From the NCBI RefSeq assembly GCF_048544455.1, contig NC_133538.1, forward strand, positions 435,176,311 to 435,240,310: 64,000 nucleotides of DNA. Direction: 5' to 3'. The stretch is from Silene latifolia (taxonomy: Eukaryota > Streptophyta > Magnoliopsida > Caryophyllales > Caryophyllaceae). The notes beneath the pieces were generated by a model that saw nothing but the letters and a program-made list of their open reading frames with translations, ran no database searches and was not told the origin of the DNA. The position numbers and the translations under genes were made by a program. This document shows, piece after piece, positions 47,778 to 59,571 of this stretch (its first letter is position 1; every line of letters begins with the position of its first letter).

Positions 47778-48550
47778 CTGCTCAAACACACAAAGACATT
47801 CTCTTATTCCAAAAATATCTACCTTAACTACCTCACATTTTTCACTATTTTTTTTTTTCAAAATATCTTCCATTTTAAAGTATTTTTGCTGATATTTCCT
47901 GCTAATATTATGTATTTATATCCTTTAAATCACTACATCTCAACATTTTTTTGGAGGTATAATCTCAATTTTGCTGTTTTTTTTTTCGCTAATATTTTGT
48001 TTAATATATATTTTTACTCTTTAAATAGAAAGCAAAAGTAAACTGTCCACAACAAAGAAGGCAACACTACTACAGATGAAGGGAAACCCAATAGCAAAAG
48101 GTCAAATTAAACACACAACAAAACATATTTTGAACCACAGATAAAGAGGCGACGGGAGTCGGAACATGTAATAACCTAGATATGAAGAAGGCATAAGGGT
48201 GCCGAAGCTCTTAACCGGTTCGTAGACATTGGTACCACAATCCTTCAGCTGTTGTAAAGCTGAAAAGAGTTTTGTGAAAGAAATGACGATGATTAAATTA
48301 TGATATATTAACCATTCTGAACAACAGTTTCAGTTTTCATTACACCATTCCTGATAGTTGCCAAAGTGTAGCATTACATGTTTAAGGATTTCTTAAATAC
48401 GATACGCTTATTCCATCAACAAACCCCAAAGCCTAGACTTTTATGTCCTGAATGTGGTGCACATGAGTTCTCACTTCACCAATTTCATCCAAACTTACGG
48501 TTTTCACAAAATATTAACCAAAAAATATTTGGAAGACTCTTTCGGCATAG
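47778..48550. other. Spacer, AT-rich
   Basis: T-rich sequence with no clear gene. A short minus-strand coding-like piece near 48260-48180 (ALQQLKDCGTNVYEP) could be a stray exon but is unsupported. Confidence 0.4.
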
Positions 48551-49843
48551 TCAATATATATATATATAAAAGAGGCTTTTTTCAGGCAATTCTAGAGTCT
48601 CCAATTATTCTAAAACACCTAAATAATTTTAAATTAAATTAATAAATAAATTAATATTATTAAAACTAAATCTTAAAATTATTTTAAAAATTAAAATAAA
48701 TCTTAAAAGATAGAGAAGTTTTAACACTTCTCATCGTACCAAAAGTCTTATACTTATATAGACTAAAACTCTTGACCTTAAAATAGATATAAATAGACAA
48801 ATCAATTGAGGAACAATTGCACGTCAATTCTATTTGTTGTATCCTTCTATATTGTATTTGCTCTTCTTTATTTTTTTAGTTGTGTGAATATTGATGATTT
48901 TCAAAGTTTTTAACTTTGAATTCGTTACATCGAATGATTGGATTAGTCAATACAGAAAATAATTAGCATTAGTTTCATTCCTATTGTTTGTCTCTTTCAG
49001 TCTTTAGTTCGTTTTATTTATGATACTAACGAAGTATTTTTAATGTGTACTGTGTAGGTATATACAAGTATACATAACCAATGCTACAGAATTCCTATGC
49101 TATGTACGGGAAGAATTGTATGTCGCTTTTTTTATAGTATCTTATTATAACTATAAGGTTTTTAACTTTTTATTAATGATGTTTGATGTAAATGTTTAAA
49201 ATTTAAAAGTGCATCCCATAAAGTAGATTATGGATCTGCCAGGGGCTTTCGCAAATTTGTGGTGTGATTAATGGTTAAATCTTTTTTGGGTTAGTTTTGG
49301 ACATGGTTTTTTATTGATTTCATATGGATTTAGATAGTGTCATGTGTAGAGATAAATTTTTGATTTTACGTTTGATTTTCTTTAAATTACACGCACATAA
49401 TCTGTAATTAATCCTATACAACAATTAGTGACGAACATCAGTTGCTACATTGGAGAAGCAAGCAGAGCCGCAGAGTAACCCACATCCGTCGCGTCATTTA
49501 TAGATGCTAATCTTAGCTTAGTTGTTGCGTCATATAGGTCGACTTAGACTACGGTTATGAAATCCTCAATTACATTACAAAATAAAGTTATGACGCAAAT
49601 TTATCCTAATATTATCATTACTTAAAACAATTTTCGTAACGAAATCTTCACTGAGGTATATAAACGACAGAGACCGGAGAATTCATTCGACATAATAATT
49701 ATAATAAAATAGCATGAGAACGAGGGGAGTAAGCTACAATTATACAGTGTGTACATATGAATAGATTCAAAAAAGATTTTAGGATCTTATATTATCAAAT
49801 TGTGGTGTTAATCATTGAAACATGTTAAAATAATGATAAATAA

Positions 49844-50000
49844 AAGTTAAAATAAATCTTAAAAGATAGAGAATTTGATAAGATGTCATATTTTAGTGAT
49901 AAATTAATATTATTAAAACTAAAGCTTAAAATTATTTTAAAAGTTAAAATAAATCTTAAAAGATAGAGAATTTGATAAGATATCATATTTTAGTGAGATA
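49844..50000. repeat. Tandem repeat of about 97 bp in the Helitron
   Basis: The block AAGTTAAAATAAATCTTAAA...GATAGAGAATTTGATAAGAT recurs at 49844 and 49941. A third, more diverged copy lies at about 48655-48720 near the proposed 5' end. Confidence 0.8.
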
Positions 50001-50144
50001 TAATTCTACATTAACTTAAATTGGCTATATGACAACTGAATCATCCAACATCAAATACCAATAATCTTCATATCCTTTATTATTTACTAAAGCAACAACA
50101 AACGGATACTACAATATATCGAGTAATAGAATCAATATTATAGA

Positions 50145-50495
50145 ATGGGGTTGAAGAAGGGAGTCATAAGCATGGTATGCATTAGCATGATCATTGCCCT
50201 GTTGTGCGGGCATGGGCATGGCCATGGCGAGGGGAAAAGTTTTGCGGAGTTATATCCATCGTGTCAGTGGTTGTTTGACCCCTCGTCGCCCGATGTGAGT
50301 CTGTCTGATGCTTTGGGGTGTCTCACAGCCATAAAATCCACCCAATTTTGTGACGCTGTGATCGAGTCCTTCAACGTCACTTTCCGAGCTGAAGCCCTTC
50401 CTATGCTTCAGTCAGGCAAGGTGCCTGTTGCTGCTCAAAAAATATATCGAATTTCTCTTGACAACCAGATCGGGAAGTGCGATAACTTATCTTAA
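50145..50495 (+). CDS. Small secreted Cys-containing protein, unrecognised family
   Basis: An intact 116-codon ORF. Residues 1-23 form a basic start (MGLKKG) plus a hydrophobic core (MVCISMIIALLCG), a good signal peptide. A His/Gly run (HGHGHGHG) follows. The mature part has four Cys (PSCQWLF, LGCLTAI, QFCDAV, GKCDNL), suggesting two disulphides, and one possible N-glycosylation site (NVT). No known family was recognised; spacing does not fit the ECA1/prolamin-like pattern well. It lies wholly inside a Helitron on the same strand, so it may be a captured host gene. Base composition is clearly less AT-rich than the surrounding element. TATA-like ACAATATATC lies about 35 bp upstream of the ATG. 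Confidence 0.65.
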   Translation: MGLKKGVISMVCISMIIALLCGHGHGHGEGKSFAELYPSCQWLFDPSSPDVSLSDALGCLTAIKSTQFCDAVIESFNVTFRAEALPMLQSGKVPVAAQKIYRISLDNQIGKCDNLS

Positions 50496-51647
50496 TATAT
50501 GGATCCAACTGCGTACTACTTTCGATTGTCTTTCACATATCTACCAAGTACTCCGTATCTTTTATTCTTTCCAGCCATTGTATTATTATTACTATTTTTT
50601 AAAAAAAAAATTGTTTGATGTATTATTCTCACCAAAAGAGTTATAAAAGAAATGAGTGTCTGAAACTCCCAAGTATTATTGATTAATTCTGGATTGTATG
50701 TGAAACTCATGTTATGCGTCGATAATTCACGACATCATTGCATTTTTTTACCAGCTTTTCCCCTCTACACTTCATCCCTTCTTACTTTCTTAGTCCCTCT
50801 TCATGTGTCCTCATTGACCTTCTTTTCATCGACATAACAAACAAATTGAAACAAATTTAAAGCCAAAACACAACATTCACATCACAAAATATAAAGAATT
50901 ACCAATGAATCGAAAACGATACTTTACCATGAAATGAATTAGATAATATGGTAAATTTGTTATGGTCGATTAAAATTTTAGGGACCTAATATGAATTTCA
51001 TATGACATTTAAGGATATGCTAGGATAACCTAATTACCATAATGATAGATTTACAATTGATAAACTATCCTAAATTGGTTACAAAGGTGGTGAACAGAAT
51101 ATAACAATATTAGCTAGGAACTGATATTATAAGATTACTACGTAATCTTATCATGCCTTCGCAAGACGGAGTCAAAGAGGCTGATTTTGGATAATAACTA
51201 ACATTTCAAGACGAGAGCGGGGTAGTGGCTTAGTTAGTCTATATTTGAACTTAGCTTCATGTTTTAAGATCCATCGTTAATCCACTATAACGTTTTGTGG
51301 ATCGGAACCCGATTATATAAGGGGTACTGTGTTGGGTATTAATTATTAGATGTAAACTCGTGCAAGATTGAAGTGTGTTTTTATAAGCTATATATGATAT
51401 TTCCATGATTTATTGGTTACACTTTTGAATGATTTGTCACAATTAAAAAACCTAGAGGTAAAATCATTAATATTAACCAACAAGACAATCAGCTATCTCG
51501 GGCAACAACTACTATCGGTAAAATAGTATATGGTTGTTAATTAATATTTATAATTGTGAACACCGTTTAAAATGGTAAAAAAAGTTCCACAACAATTAAA
51601 GGAGAATCAAATTTGAAACCCGTGCAACGCACGGGCGCAAAATCTAG

Positions 51648-52067
51648 TTACAAATAAATTCAGGGTAAAAAAAAACAATATAGATTAAAAAATTGAACAT
51701 CTCAGCTACCCTTCAACATCATAAAGCATATAATCCACCCGTACTAATCATTTTATTTTATTGGGACGACGAAGTATATATAAAACGCACGCTGCATATC
51801 GTAACCAAGTTATGGGTTAATTTGGAAAGAAAAGAACTATAGTTCAAAGCAGACAAGCCCAAAGTTATACTTCCTCTATACAAGAAGCTTCACAGCTATA
51901 GTGTTTTCCAAACATAGGTGTAGTTTTCACGTGAATCATCCATAGCCATTCGAGAAAGCAGACCACACAGTTTGTTTGGGTGGCGTAGTTAGTCTTTGTT
52001 TATAAGAGGCACACAGAATCACTAAAGGTTATTCGAGTGCCTGCAAACTAAGGTATGGTCCCTAGTT
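51648..52067. other. Spacer after Helitron, no gene seen
   Basis: AT-rich, no coding signal recognised. Confidence 0.5.
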
Positions 52068-52640
52068 TCAAGATAAACTTACATCCAAATAGGAGCCCTG
52101 AAGTTTGTTTAACAATTTTAAAGCAGTAGGCAAAGCGTTGGGTACTAAGAGCGGTTGTACCTGAGAAGGCGATACAGGCCACACATGCCTCATGGTGCGT
52201 AGCAAGCTAGCAAAACGAAGCCCATCGTATCTACCCCTGTGTAGATCACGTTTTTGCCACGCCTTAACATAAAAAACGGGAGTAATGGCGCACATTGCAA
52301 GTGTTATGTTGTACTTTAAGCCCCGAGTGGCGCAGGGCTCCGTGCCCAGTAGTCTTATAGACTCTGCAGGTGTGCGGAAATTCGTGGTGTGCCCAACATC
52401 TGTCGGAAAGCACAACACATATCAGCATTGCGGTTAACGGCATATTACCATGGTACATAAACCTCAGTAAAGTTCCCGGATACTCATTTTGGGTTGCTAT
52501 GATTACAAGGTAAGAAGTGCACATACCTTTTGGTTAGCGAGTCGTTCAGTGCAAGTCTGGCAGCCGCCATTGATCTGGACGTTAAGGGTTGACCTCCCTG
52601 CGCGTTCCAAAACACACCGGTAAACTCCCCTCAAAAAGAA
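52068..52640 (-). pseudogene. Unidentified multi-exon gene fragment
   Basis: One piece (about 52640-52530) reads TGVFWNAQGGQPLTS and AAARLALNDSLTK before a GT donor. The next (about 52402-52072) reads GHTTNFRTPAESIRLLG, ITLAMCAITPVFYVKAW, GLRFASLLRTMRHVWPV and LPTALKLLNKLQGSYLDV. Composition and splice-like borders suggest true exons, but joining the two in the same phase is doubtful. I cannot name the family. It lies among other gene fragments on the same strand. Confidence 0.35.
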
Positions 52641-54956
52641 AGAATTAAAGCGTCAAAGTAAAAGGCGATGTAGGTTAAACTCACAGGAAAAAATCACATG
52701 GTCAATAAGGTGCATTACGTTAGGGCACTATTGGAATCTTAAGTAAACCCATAACGATTAATTAGAGAGGTTAATGGAAAATGTATAACTGCAAATGGCG
52801 AAACCTCCTGTTCAGGAGGCCCTATTCAGAAATTCCAACACCACACCGCCTCAACACTTTTCGTACACACCAAAGACACAAAAATTTCCCAACAAAGATA
52901 GAATCGGAATTAGTCAAATAGAATACGAGTTCCGCTGGAGACGAAGATAACTGACTTCTAGAAAAAAAATAATAAAAAAGAAATGTAAAGCCAAGAAACC
53001 CTAATATCCACTCAAAAATTATCGAAATCTAGCACTTCTATTTCCTACTACAAACCCAATAACTTTATTCACACAATAATACTTCCAAATGCACCCAAAA
53101 CATCCCTTTTATTTTGCGCACAACTTTCGCACATTTTATAAATGTGATGTGACATACAATAACACAAGCATTAACTCCTCATATCAATAAAGCTATCCCA
53201 GACTCATTTTCACAATAAAAGTGACAGCCGTATTGAAAAGCGGCAACGCCGCTAGGTGTCCATAACACAAACCGGTATCTGGAAAGGGTAACTGTCTGGA
53301 AATCCACGAAACCCAAAGGAACAAACCGCAAAAAACTCTCAAAAAGGGCAAAAAAATATAGACAGCAGAGTTGAAGGAAACGGACAAGCTTTAGACGGTC
53401 ACCGAATTACCAACGTTACCAACAGCAAACCTCTAGCTCTGGGAAGTACACAATGCAGGAATTATAATGTTTGAGCCCTCACCTTATAGTTACATCTACA
53501 CTTCTCTTTACCGCTACTCGTTAACAAAGAACGCAACACTAACAAATCAGGGGCCGTCACAATAACAATAGTAATCAGCACCCATATAACAGATCTAATA
53601 TAATAAGCAAAATATAGTGATAGAAAGGATAACACCAGAAGTAGTAATTTAGCAATAATAATAACACTGAATAGTTTAGACCAAATGGCTATATTGGGAA
53701 AAGTAACAAAATTGGACTAAATCAGATGAAAAAATGTAGCGGGGAAATCAGCATGGGTCAAAAGGATGAAAATCTAAAGACCTAATTCTCATTGAACTTC
53801 GCGCAAATTTCCTCCGACAAACAAAAACACACATACTATAAGGACCAGCAAAATTGAATAAATTGTTTTCTCTCCCATTGCCTTTCCCATCCACTTCCCC
53901 TTCTCCTCTTAAACTAAAAAGAAAATTCGAGGATGAGCTATTGTAAGAAGGCAATATAAAAGTGTGGGCAATCACATAAACCTTCATAAACTTATGTGAA
54001 CAATTCACTCTATCTCATAGTCTTACTCCATTAGGATGTGAAGCTCGTTTTAAATATTAGAAATTCTTTAATTACAAATGTAAAACATTTAAAAAGGCTT
54101 TTACCATGTTCCAATTATAGTAGTAGGTTTGACATTCTCGGACCCTTTTTTTTCTTAAGGATCTTTAAACCAGAAAAATCAAAACCATGAATGAACATTA
54201 TACCTCACGATTACTTGATGCACTTCGAGCGACTTGTGCGTCGATTGCCTTCACCAAGCCTTCCGCCACATTGGTGCCAAATACATACTCCAACTAAAGG
54301 CCTTTTAAGTAATAAAACAAAAATATTAGTTATGTAGAAAGCACCAAGAAGTCATGAATTAGCTCTAATAAAGTATCAAAGATGAGGCTGAATAATAGGG
54401 CCAATAACAAATTAGCAGAAAGGGCCCCTAAAATGGAGTAACATACAAGAAAGGATACCATCAAAATGAAATTGTAGAACAATAGACAGTTCAGTGCACC
54501 CAGATTTCTATTCAATGCGCAAATACAGTAATTCTAATGATCTAGACTGCACCAATCGACATTAGAACTGCCTTTTAGCTCGACATGGCAAAAACGACGA
54601 TATCTATGGATCTAGTTAATAATAAAAAGTGTACTATGGAAAGAGGCTTATATGAAATTCAATAAACAATAAAATGGTTTCCATCATCGGGCATGTTAAA
54701 ACTGTACTCTCAAGAGTTATAATTTCTAATTGGTTTCTCTATAAGGGATTGAATAAAGACATTAAAAATTACTTGGGACGGCATGCAAATTATCTCAAAT
54801 CACTTGAGAGACAAGAAGATCAAGAATACGGAAATTGTATATTGTCTGAATAATAATAAAAAGTGGGCATATTTATCATAATCTTTTTTCTTAAGAATCT
54901 CCAGTTAAAAGTTTTTCTTAATAAAATGCCATTATTTTTTGTTCTGCTTATACAAC
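52641..54956. other. Accessory stretch, mostly non-coding
   Basis: One short minus-strand coding-like piece at about 54295-54204 (LEYVFGTNVAEGLVKAID, then AQVARSASSNRE) looks like an isolated exon of unknown origin. Nothing else could be assigned. Confidence 0.4.
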
Positions 54957-55186
54957 AGTGTACTTACCGCGTCCATGCTTCTCTCATGGTCAGCTGTATG
55001 TCGCACTATCCCGGGCTCGAAAATCAAGCAAGGTTACGGTTGTGGCGGAACCAGAGCCTGAAACAGTCCCTGCAACTTTTGTCAGAAATGTCGTATCATA
55101 CGATGCTCTCACCCTTGCTGGAATTCTTTAAGCTACTGGCACTTCAAGGTAAACTACCGACCAAAACATTTGTCTACATAGTCTAA
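54957..55186 (+). pseudogene. Second copy of the Helitron helicase C-terminus, opposite strand
   Basis: The stretch encodes VYLPRPCFSHGQLYVALSRA, then RKSSKVTVVAEPEPETVP and VRNVVSYDALTLAGIL with a stop at 55129-55131. It is nearly identical to the end of RepHel and its 3' flank (complement of about 33013-32783), differing at scattered bases. Homology starts abruptly at 54957 and fades after 55186, so this is a truncated fragment of a sister copy. Confidence 0.88.
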
Positions 55187-56298
55187 TCTACATGTAAATT
55201 TTGACTTACTGCCATTGTTTTGGCTAATCGTCTTTAGGAATTCCACAAATAGCAGGATTATTGAATCGCTAAACATAAACAAGTAGATATTCTATGTCAG
55301 CTCCTTCTGTTTTGGTGCTATAAGATTGATCGGACCAGAATTTGGTTGGTAGAGATTATGCTTTTATGCTGCCGAATAATAATATGTCGGACAATATTAT
55401 GCTTTTATGAGGTAGGGATATAAGATTGATCGGACCAGAATTTGGGTGGTAGAGATTATGCTTTTATGCTGCCGAATAATAATATGTCGGACAATAGAGT
55501 TAGGAAGTATAAAGTTAAGGGACCGCGGTACATCACATATAGCAGCGGAAGACAGAAATGCGGTCCCTTGTGAGACTATTGCATTTAAAAACTTGTAAAA
55601 ACTGGGTAAATGGACACATACTTTATGTGTATATAGTAAATTGGTTCAACCACGAAAGTAGTCAAGTGAAAATGAATACAATGAAAAACGATAAAACTGG
55701 AAGAGAAAGAGGTGGAGGAGAAAATGAGTGAGAGTAGAAGATGAGCAGATAATGAGAGTTGGATGAAAATGGGTGGAATTGACATTTCAACACCAGCAAA
55801 TGCTCAAATCCTGATCATCGGCAGAAATAAATAATCTGGAGTACATAATACCCATCAATCATCACCGTTAGCCAATTCAATAAACCTCAGCGAATCCAAA
55901 ACCCGATTAAAAACAACCCAACAATCAGTTCCACCCAATTGTATACACCCTAGTAAACCGAAACTCCAATTAAAAAACAACGCAACAATCATATGAATAG
56001 AAACCCTAATTAAAACTACCCAGAAAGTAAAATCAAATGAAGAATTAAGACAAATCATATGGAATCAAATTGTGGAAAATTGAGATTAAAAAGAAAAAAG
56101 GAAGGAAAAGAGAGGAACCTGAAGGGGTTGATCAACTTGAGAGAGGAGATCAGAGGAATGATGCCACCGTGAAATCCTATGGAATCAAAGGTCTGTGTTG
56201 CGAAAAAGGAGTGACGGATGAGAAGGAAAAGGTATGGCTGTAAGTGAAAGGAAAATGGAGGGGGGAGATCTAAAAGTAGCAAATCAACGGTGGAAAGG
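55187..56298. other. Spacer with tandem duplication
   Basis: No gene seen apart from the 100-bp duplication at 55321-55497. Minus-strand frames here are low-complexity. Confidence 0.5.
55321..55497. repeat. Tandem duplication, 100-bp period
   Basis: Units beginning TAAGATTGATCGGACCAGAA at 55321 and 55421 share about 77 bp with one or two differences. They are joined by a 22-bp linker in which GCTTTTATG recurs. Confidence 0.88.
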
Positions 56299-56342
56299 GA
56301 ACTTGGCTGTGCACTATTCATTGCTACAGTGCAGCCAAGTTC
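56299..56342. repeat. Inverted repeat (hairpin)
   Basis: Arms GAACTTGGCTG(TG)CACT and AGTGCAGCCAAGTTC pair over 15 bp with a 2-base bulge and a 12-base loop. It lies about 150 bp upstream of the PMD gene start and may mark an element end or a regulatory structure. Confidence 0.75.
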
Positions 56343-56489
56343 TCTCTTTTAAGAGGTAGGGATTATTCTTTTGTTCTATTGCACTAGTGTAATTTAATTA
56401 TTCTTTTCTATGTTTATAGTTTCATTTTAATATTTATTTGTATTGTATTATATATTTAAAATAGTTTTGTTTTCTTGAAAATTTTGTAG

Positions 56490-58522
56490 ATGATGGAAGG
56501 GGATCGCAGATCTAGACTTCGTGCCTCGAATCGTCATCAGGGTAAAATACCACGTGTTACTATTAGGGTGGGATCGATTTCTAGCGCTACTACACCCATG
56601 ACAGAGGCTCCAACTACGCATAATAATGCTGATTCATACCTAACTGACTCCTTTGAGGCTGAGGCGGAGTTTGAGCAGGAGTTGACTAGATCTACTAGTG
56701 AGGACACCAGGGAACATAATGACTTTGTGGTACTACGAGTGAGACGAGGGAAAAAGGGTAAGTTCGAATCATTTTCGGAGGGGTCAAGTAGCTCAGTCCA
56801 GCACAAAAGGAACGTCAGGTTGAGAAAGAACGATACATCATGGATATTGAAAGATGCAGCACCTGGAGGCCCTTTCGAGGTTGACGTGATCCCTAGCTTT
56901 GGCGGGCACGTCGCTTACGAGTTGTGGACCTGCCCCCAGTCTGAGCGTAAGTTATTGACAAAATATACGAGGGAGCGTGCCTTGGCCGATTTGAGGGATT
57001 GGGAGATGTCTAACCGAGTTTCGAAGATGGTGGAGGAATCTGGATTTAGTCATTTGAGAGATATCATGTTGAAGCATATTAACATGCCTCTTTTATGTGC
57101 ATTTGTTGAAAAGTGGCAGCCGGACACAAACACCTTTCATATGCCGTGGGGCGAGATGACCATACTACTGCATGATGTTGAGGAGATTTTAGGCATCCCT
57201 ATTGACGGTCGCGTGTGCAGTATACCTGCGGAAGATCTTGCATCACCTGTTAGAGGTATGTGTGAGCTTTTTAGTATGACAGAGGTTGAGCTGGCAAAAG
57301 CGTTTAACGCCAAAAAAGATGCCAAGATTTATAAAGGGAATTTAGTATTGCCAAGAGCATTAAGGGAGTTATTGTCGGGGGAGAAGTTGGGCGCTGAGAC
57401 TGAGTCACAGGCATACTTGCTGACTTTGTTGGGGAGCACTCTATTTGTGGAGAAATCGGGAGACCGAGTTCGGGCGAACATGTACCCGATGGTTAGAGAT
57501 GTGGACACTATAAATGATTATGCATGGGATGCGGGGACTTTAGCTTATATGTACCGTCAGTTGGGAATAGCTGCACGGAGTGACTGTCGTGGTTTGTGTG
57601 GTTGTCTTACATTGTTACAATGTTGGATATTTGAGTATTTTCCTCATTTTCGTCCCACCCTTTTGATGACCACTGATGCTAAACGTGATGATGTTCGAGC
57701 TAGATGTTGGAACACTATAGGGACAAAATTTACTGCTGATGTAAGTGCGTTAAAGGCATATAGGAGACAATTAGATGAAATGCAACCAGAGATGGTAACG
57801 TGGGTCCCTTATGAGAACCCACCTGAGACTGAGCACCCCCGTAGTCTGTTTACTGGTCTGCTTCGGTTTGTGGATATTGTAGAGCCGTACCAGCCTGACC
57901 GATGTGTTCGCCAGTTTGGATATCGCCAGGACATACCAGTTGCTATGGCCCGACCAGATAGAGCATATCGTCCAATGAAATCAGGGACATACGAGGTCGA
58001 GTTCTTAGGATCTTTAAGTGATCATCATTGGACTGAGTGGAGGGACCACCGAGTCGTACTAGATCGCATTGCCACTGTAGCCTTCCCTCCTCACTCTTCT
58101 ACGGATGTATATAAGACATGGTATAGGGCACATTCTCACCCTTACATTATGGTTGAGTCCCAACCAAGTGCTCCATTGGCCACTGATAAGGCTCGTATTG
58201 TCGGCACGGTATTTTTTCTTTTATTTACTATTTATTTATAACTCTTTTTTTTTGAGAAAATTTATTTATAACTCTTTAATTAATTATATTTTCTAAGACC
58301 CTCTGTGTAATTACTTTTAAATAAGGTGTATTTGTTTTGTAGGTTGGTGTCACAGTTCTTCACAGATTTTCACAATATGACTGTCTAAGAGATGAAGAAA
58401 GACACACGGATATGGACAGACTTTACACTGAGCTTGGCCCCCAGTTACGTGACTACCATGGGAAGACTAACATTGGTAAACGGAGAAACGGAGAAACAAC
58501 AATGGCAGAGGACGATGATTAG
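56490..58522 (+). CDS. Plant mobile domain (PMD) protein of the MULE
   Basis: PMD (aminotransferase-like plant mobile domain) is found in transposons and in host MAIL/MAIN-type proteins that act in silencing and genome stability. Exon 1 (56490-58208) and exon 2 (58343-58522) join at GT-AG to 632 residues. The first 130 residues are Ser/Thr/Arg-rich and low-complexity. The PMD core (about 165-440) has SGFSHLRDI, MPLLCAFVEKW, NTFHMPWGEMTILLHDVEEI and LGIPIDGR, the family signature, and CLTLLQCWIFEYFPHFRP. After this come a Trp-rich segment and an acidic end (MAEDDD). The start follows TTTTGTAG directly, so a non-coding upstream exon is possible. No frame damage was seen. Confidence 0.88.
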
Positions 58523-58765
58523 TAGTATATTGTTGACTGTTTCTTTATTGTTTTCTGTGTTTATTTGGATAAGTTTACGCTGTTTTTGTTTTCGATATTT
58601 TGGACTACTTTATTGATTTTACACACTATTTGGATGATTTTACGCTATATTGTTACTATTTTAGTACGATGTTAACTACTATTTAACAAGCGCGATATAA
58701 TATAAATGAAAATCATAATAAACAGTGGCATTCAAAATATGTTTGACAAATACAAACTAAAATCA

Positions 58766-59571
58766 TTACTCACCCTGAAAATATCTCTCATATGACGTAG
58801 TTTGTCTCGCATACATCTGATCCCAATCATGAACACTTTCATCGCTACATCCTCGCCATAATGGATTGATTTGAGGCATAGGAGCATCACCATTAACCCG
58901 TATACGCATAAAATGTCGACCAGTATGCAACACCCACAAAATACCATAAGGTTGTGCAACACCAGGAGCTACTCGTAAAGGTAGGTATGTGGAAGATCCA
59001 TACCCATTACGCACTCCGTTATTAATCTGAGAGCTAAGGAGACATATCGTCCAATTATACATTGTAGCAAATCCAAACAAATCATAGCCAATCATCCAAT
59101 GGTCATCACCACAGCCGCTATCAGACACCCAATTAATGCGTCTTTTGTCAAAATCGTACCCGTCTCCATAAATATTCAAGTATATGGGATCTTTGATTTC
59201 GTTAGACAAGGCATACCTCATTTGCTTCCAATGATTTTCGTCACCACGTAAAGCATGTGAGATTACTCGAAATCCACAATGACCGTCACCTCTCGGGTCG
59301 TAGAAGCCCCCAAAACGCTCTTCCACTGGAACAGGAATAAATCGGGCATACCGGAACTCATTTAGGTTTACAACGGTAAAACCTAGCTCTAAAAGCGCCC
59401 CACCGACTGTATGCGAAATTCAAAGCAAATTAGTTGTTTATTATGCAACAAATATTACTTTACTTAAATTCAATCGGAAGCAAAATTACATACCAGCTTC
59501 AAAGTTACTTGCAGTGTTGGACGATGATTGGAAAGTCGATGAGGAACGAGGACGCCTCCGTCGTGCGTGCT
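58766..59571 (-). CDS. OTU-type cysteine protease module of the MULE
   Basis: OTU proteases remove ubiquitin-like modifiers. Exon B (59406-58766) has the catalytic loop DPRGDGHCGFR with Asp and Cys, WKQMRYALSNEI, DHWMIGYDLFGFA, and a C-terminal HTGRHFMRI supplying the probable catalytic His. The stop is at 58766-58768. The frame runs upstream through a GT-AG intron (59493-59407) into exon A (EHARRRRPRSSSTFQ...NFEA), which abuts the transposase stop at 59572-59574. One extra G in the GGGGG run before that stop would make transposase and OTU a single protein. Transposase-OTU fusions are known in plant MULEs, so a fusion is the likely ancestral state. No independent ATG start is evident for the OTU part. 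Confidence 0.75.

Larger units (their letters stand above)
48551..51647 (+). mobile_element. Non-autonomous Helitron carrying a small secreted-protein ORF
   Basis: The 3' end is canonical: stem CCCGTGC / GCACGGG (51619-51625 / 51629-51635), then CGCAAAATCTAG and flanking T at 51648. The proposed 5' end is TCAATATATATATATATAAA at 48551, with the ATATATAAAAGAGG context common to Helitron 5' ends, although the base before it is G rather than A. No Rep or helicase lies inside. The element contains an intact ORF at 50145-50495 and an internal repeat. The 3' end is strong; the 5' end is moderate. Confidence 0.7.

Noticed and set aside
56380-56390. CTAGT as a Helitron 3' end for the plus-strand helicase fragment
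   Set aside because: No suitable hairpin about 10 bp upstream of the CTAG.
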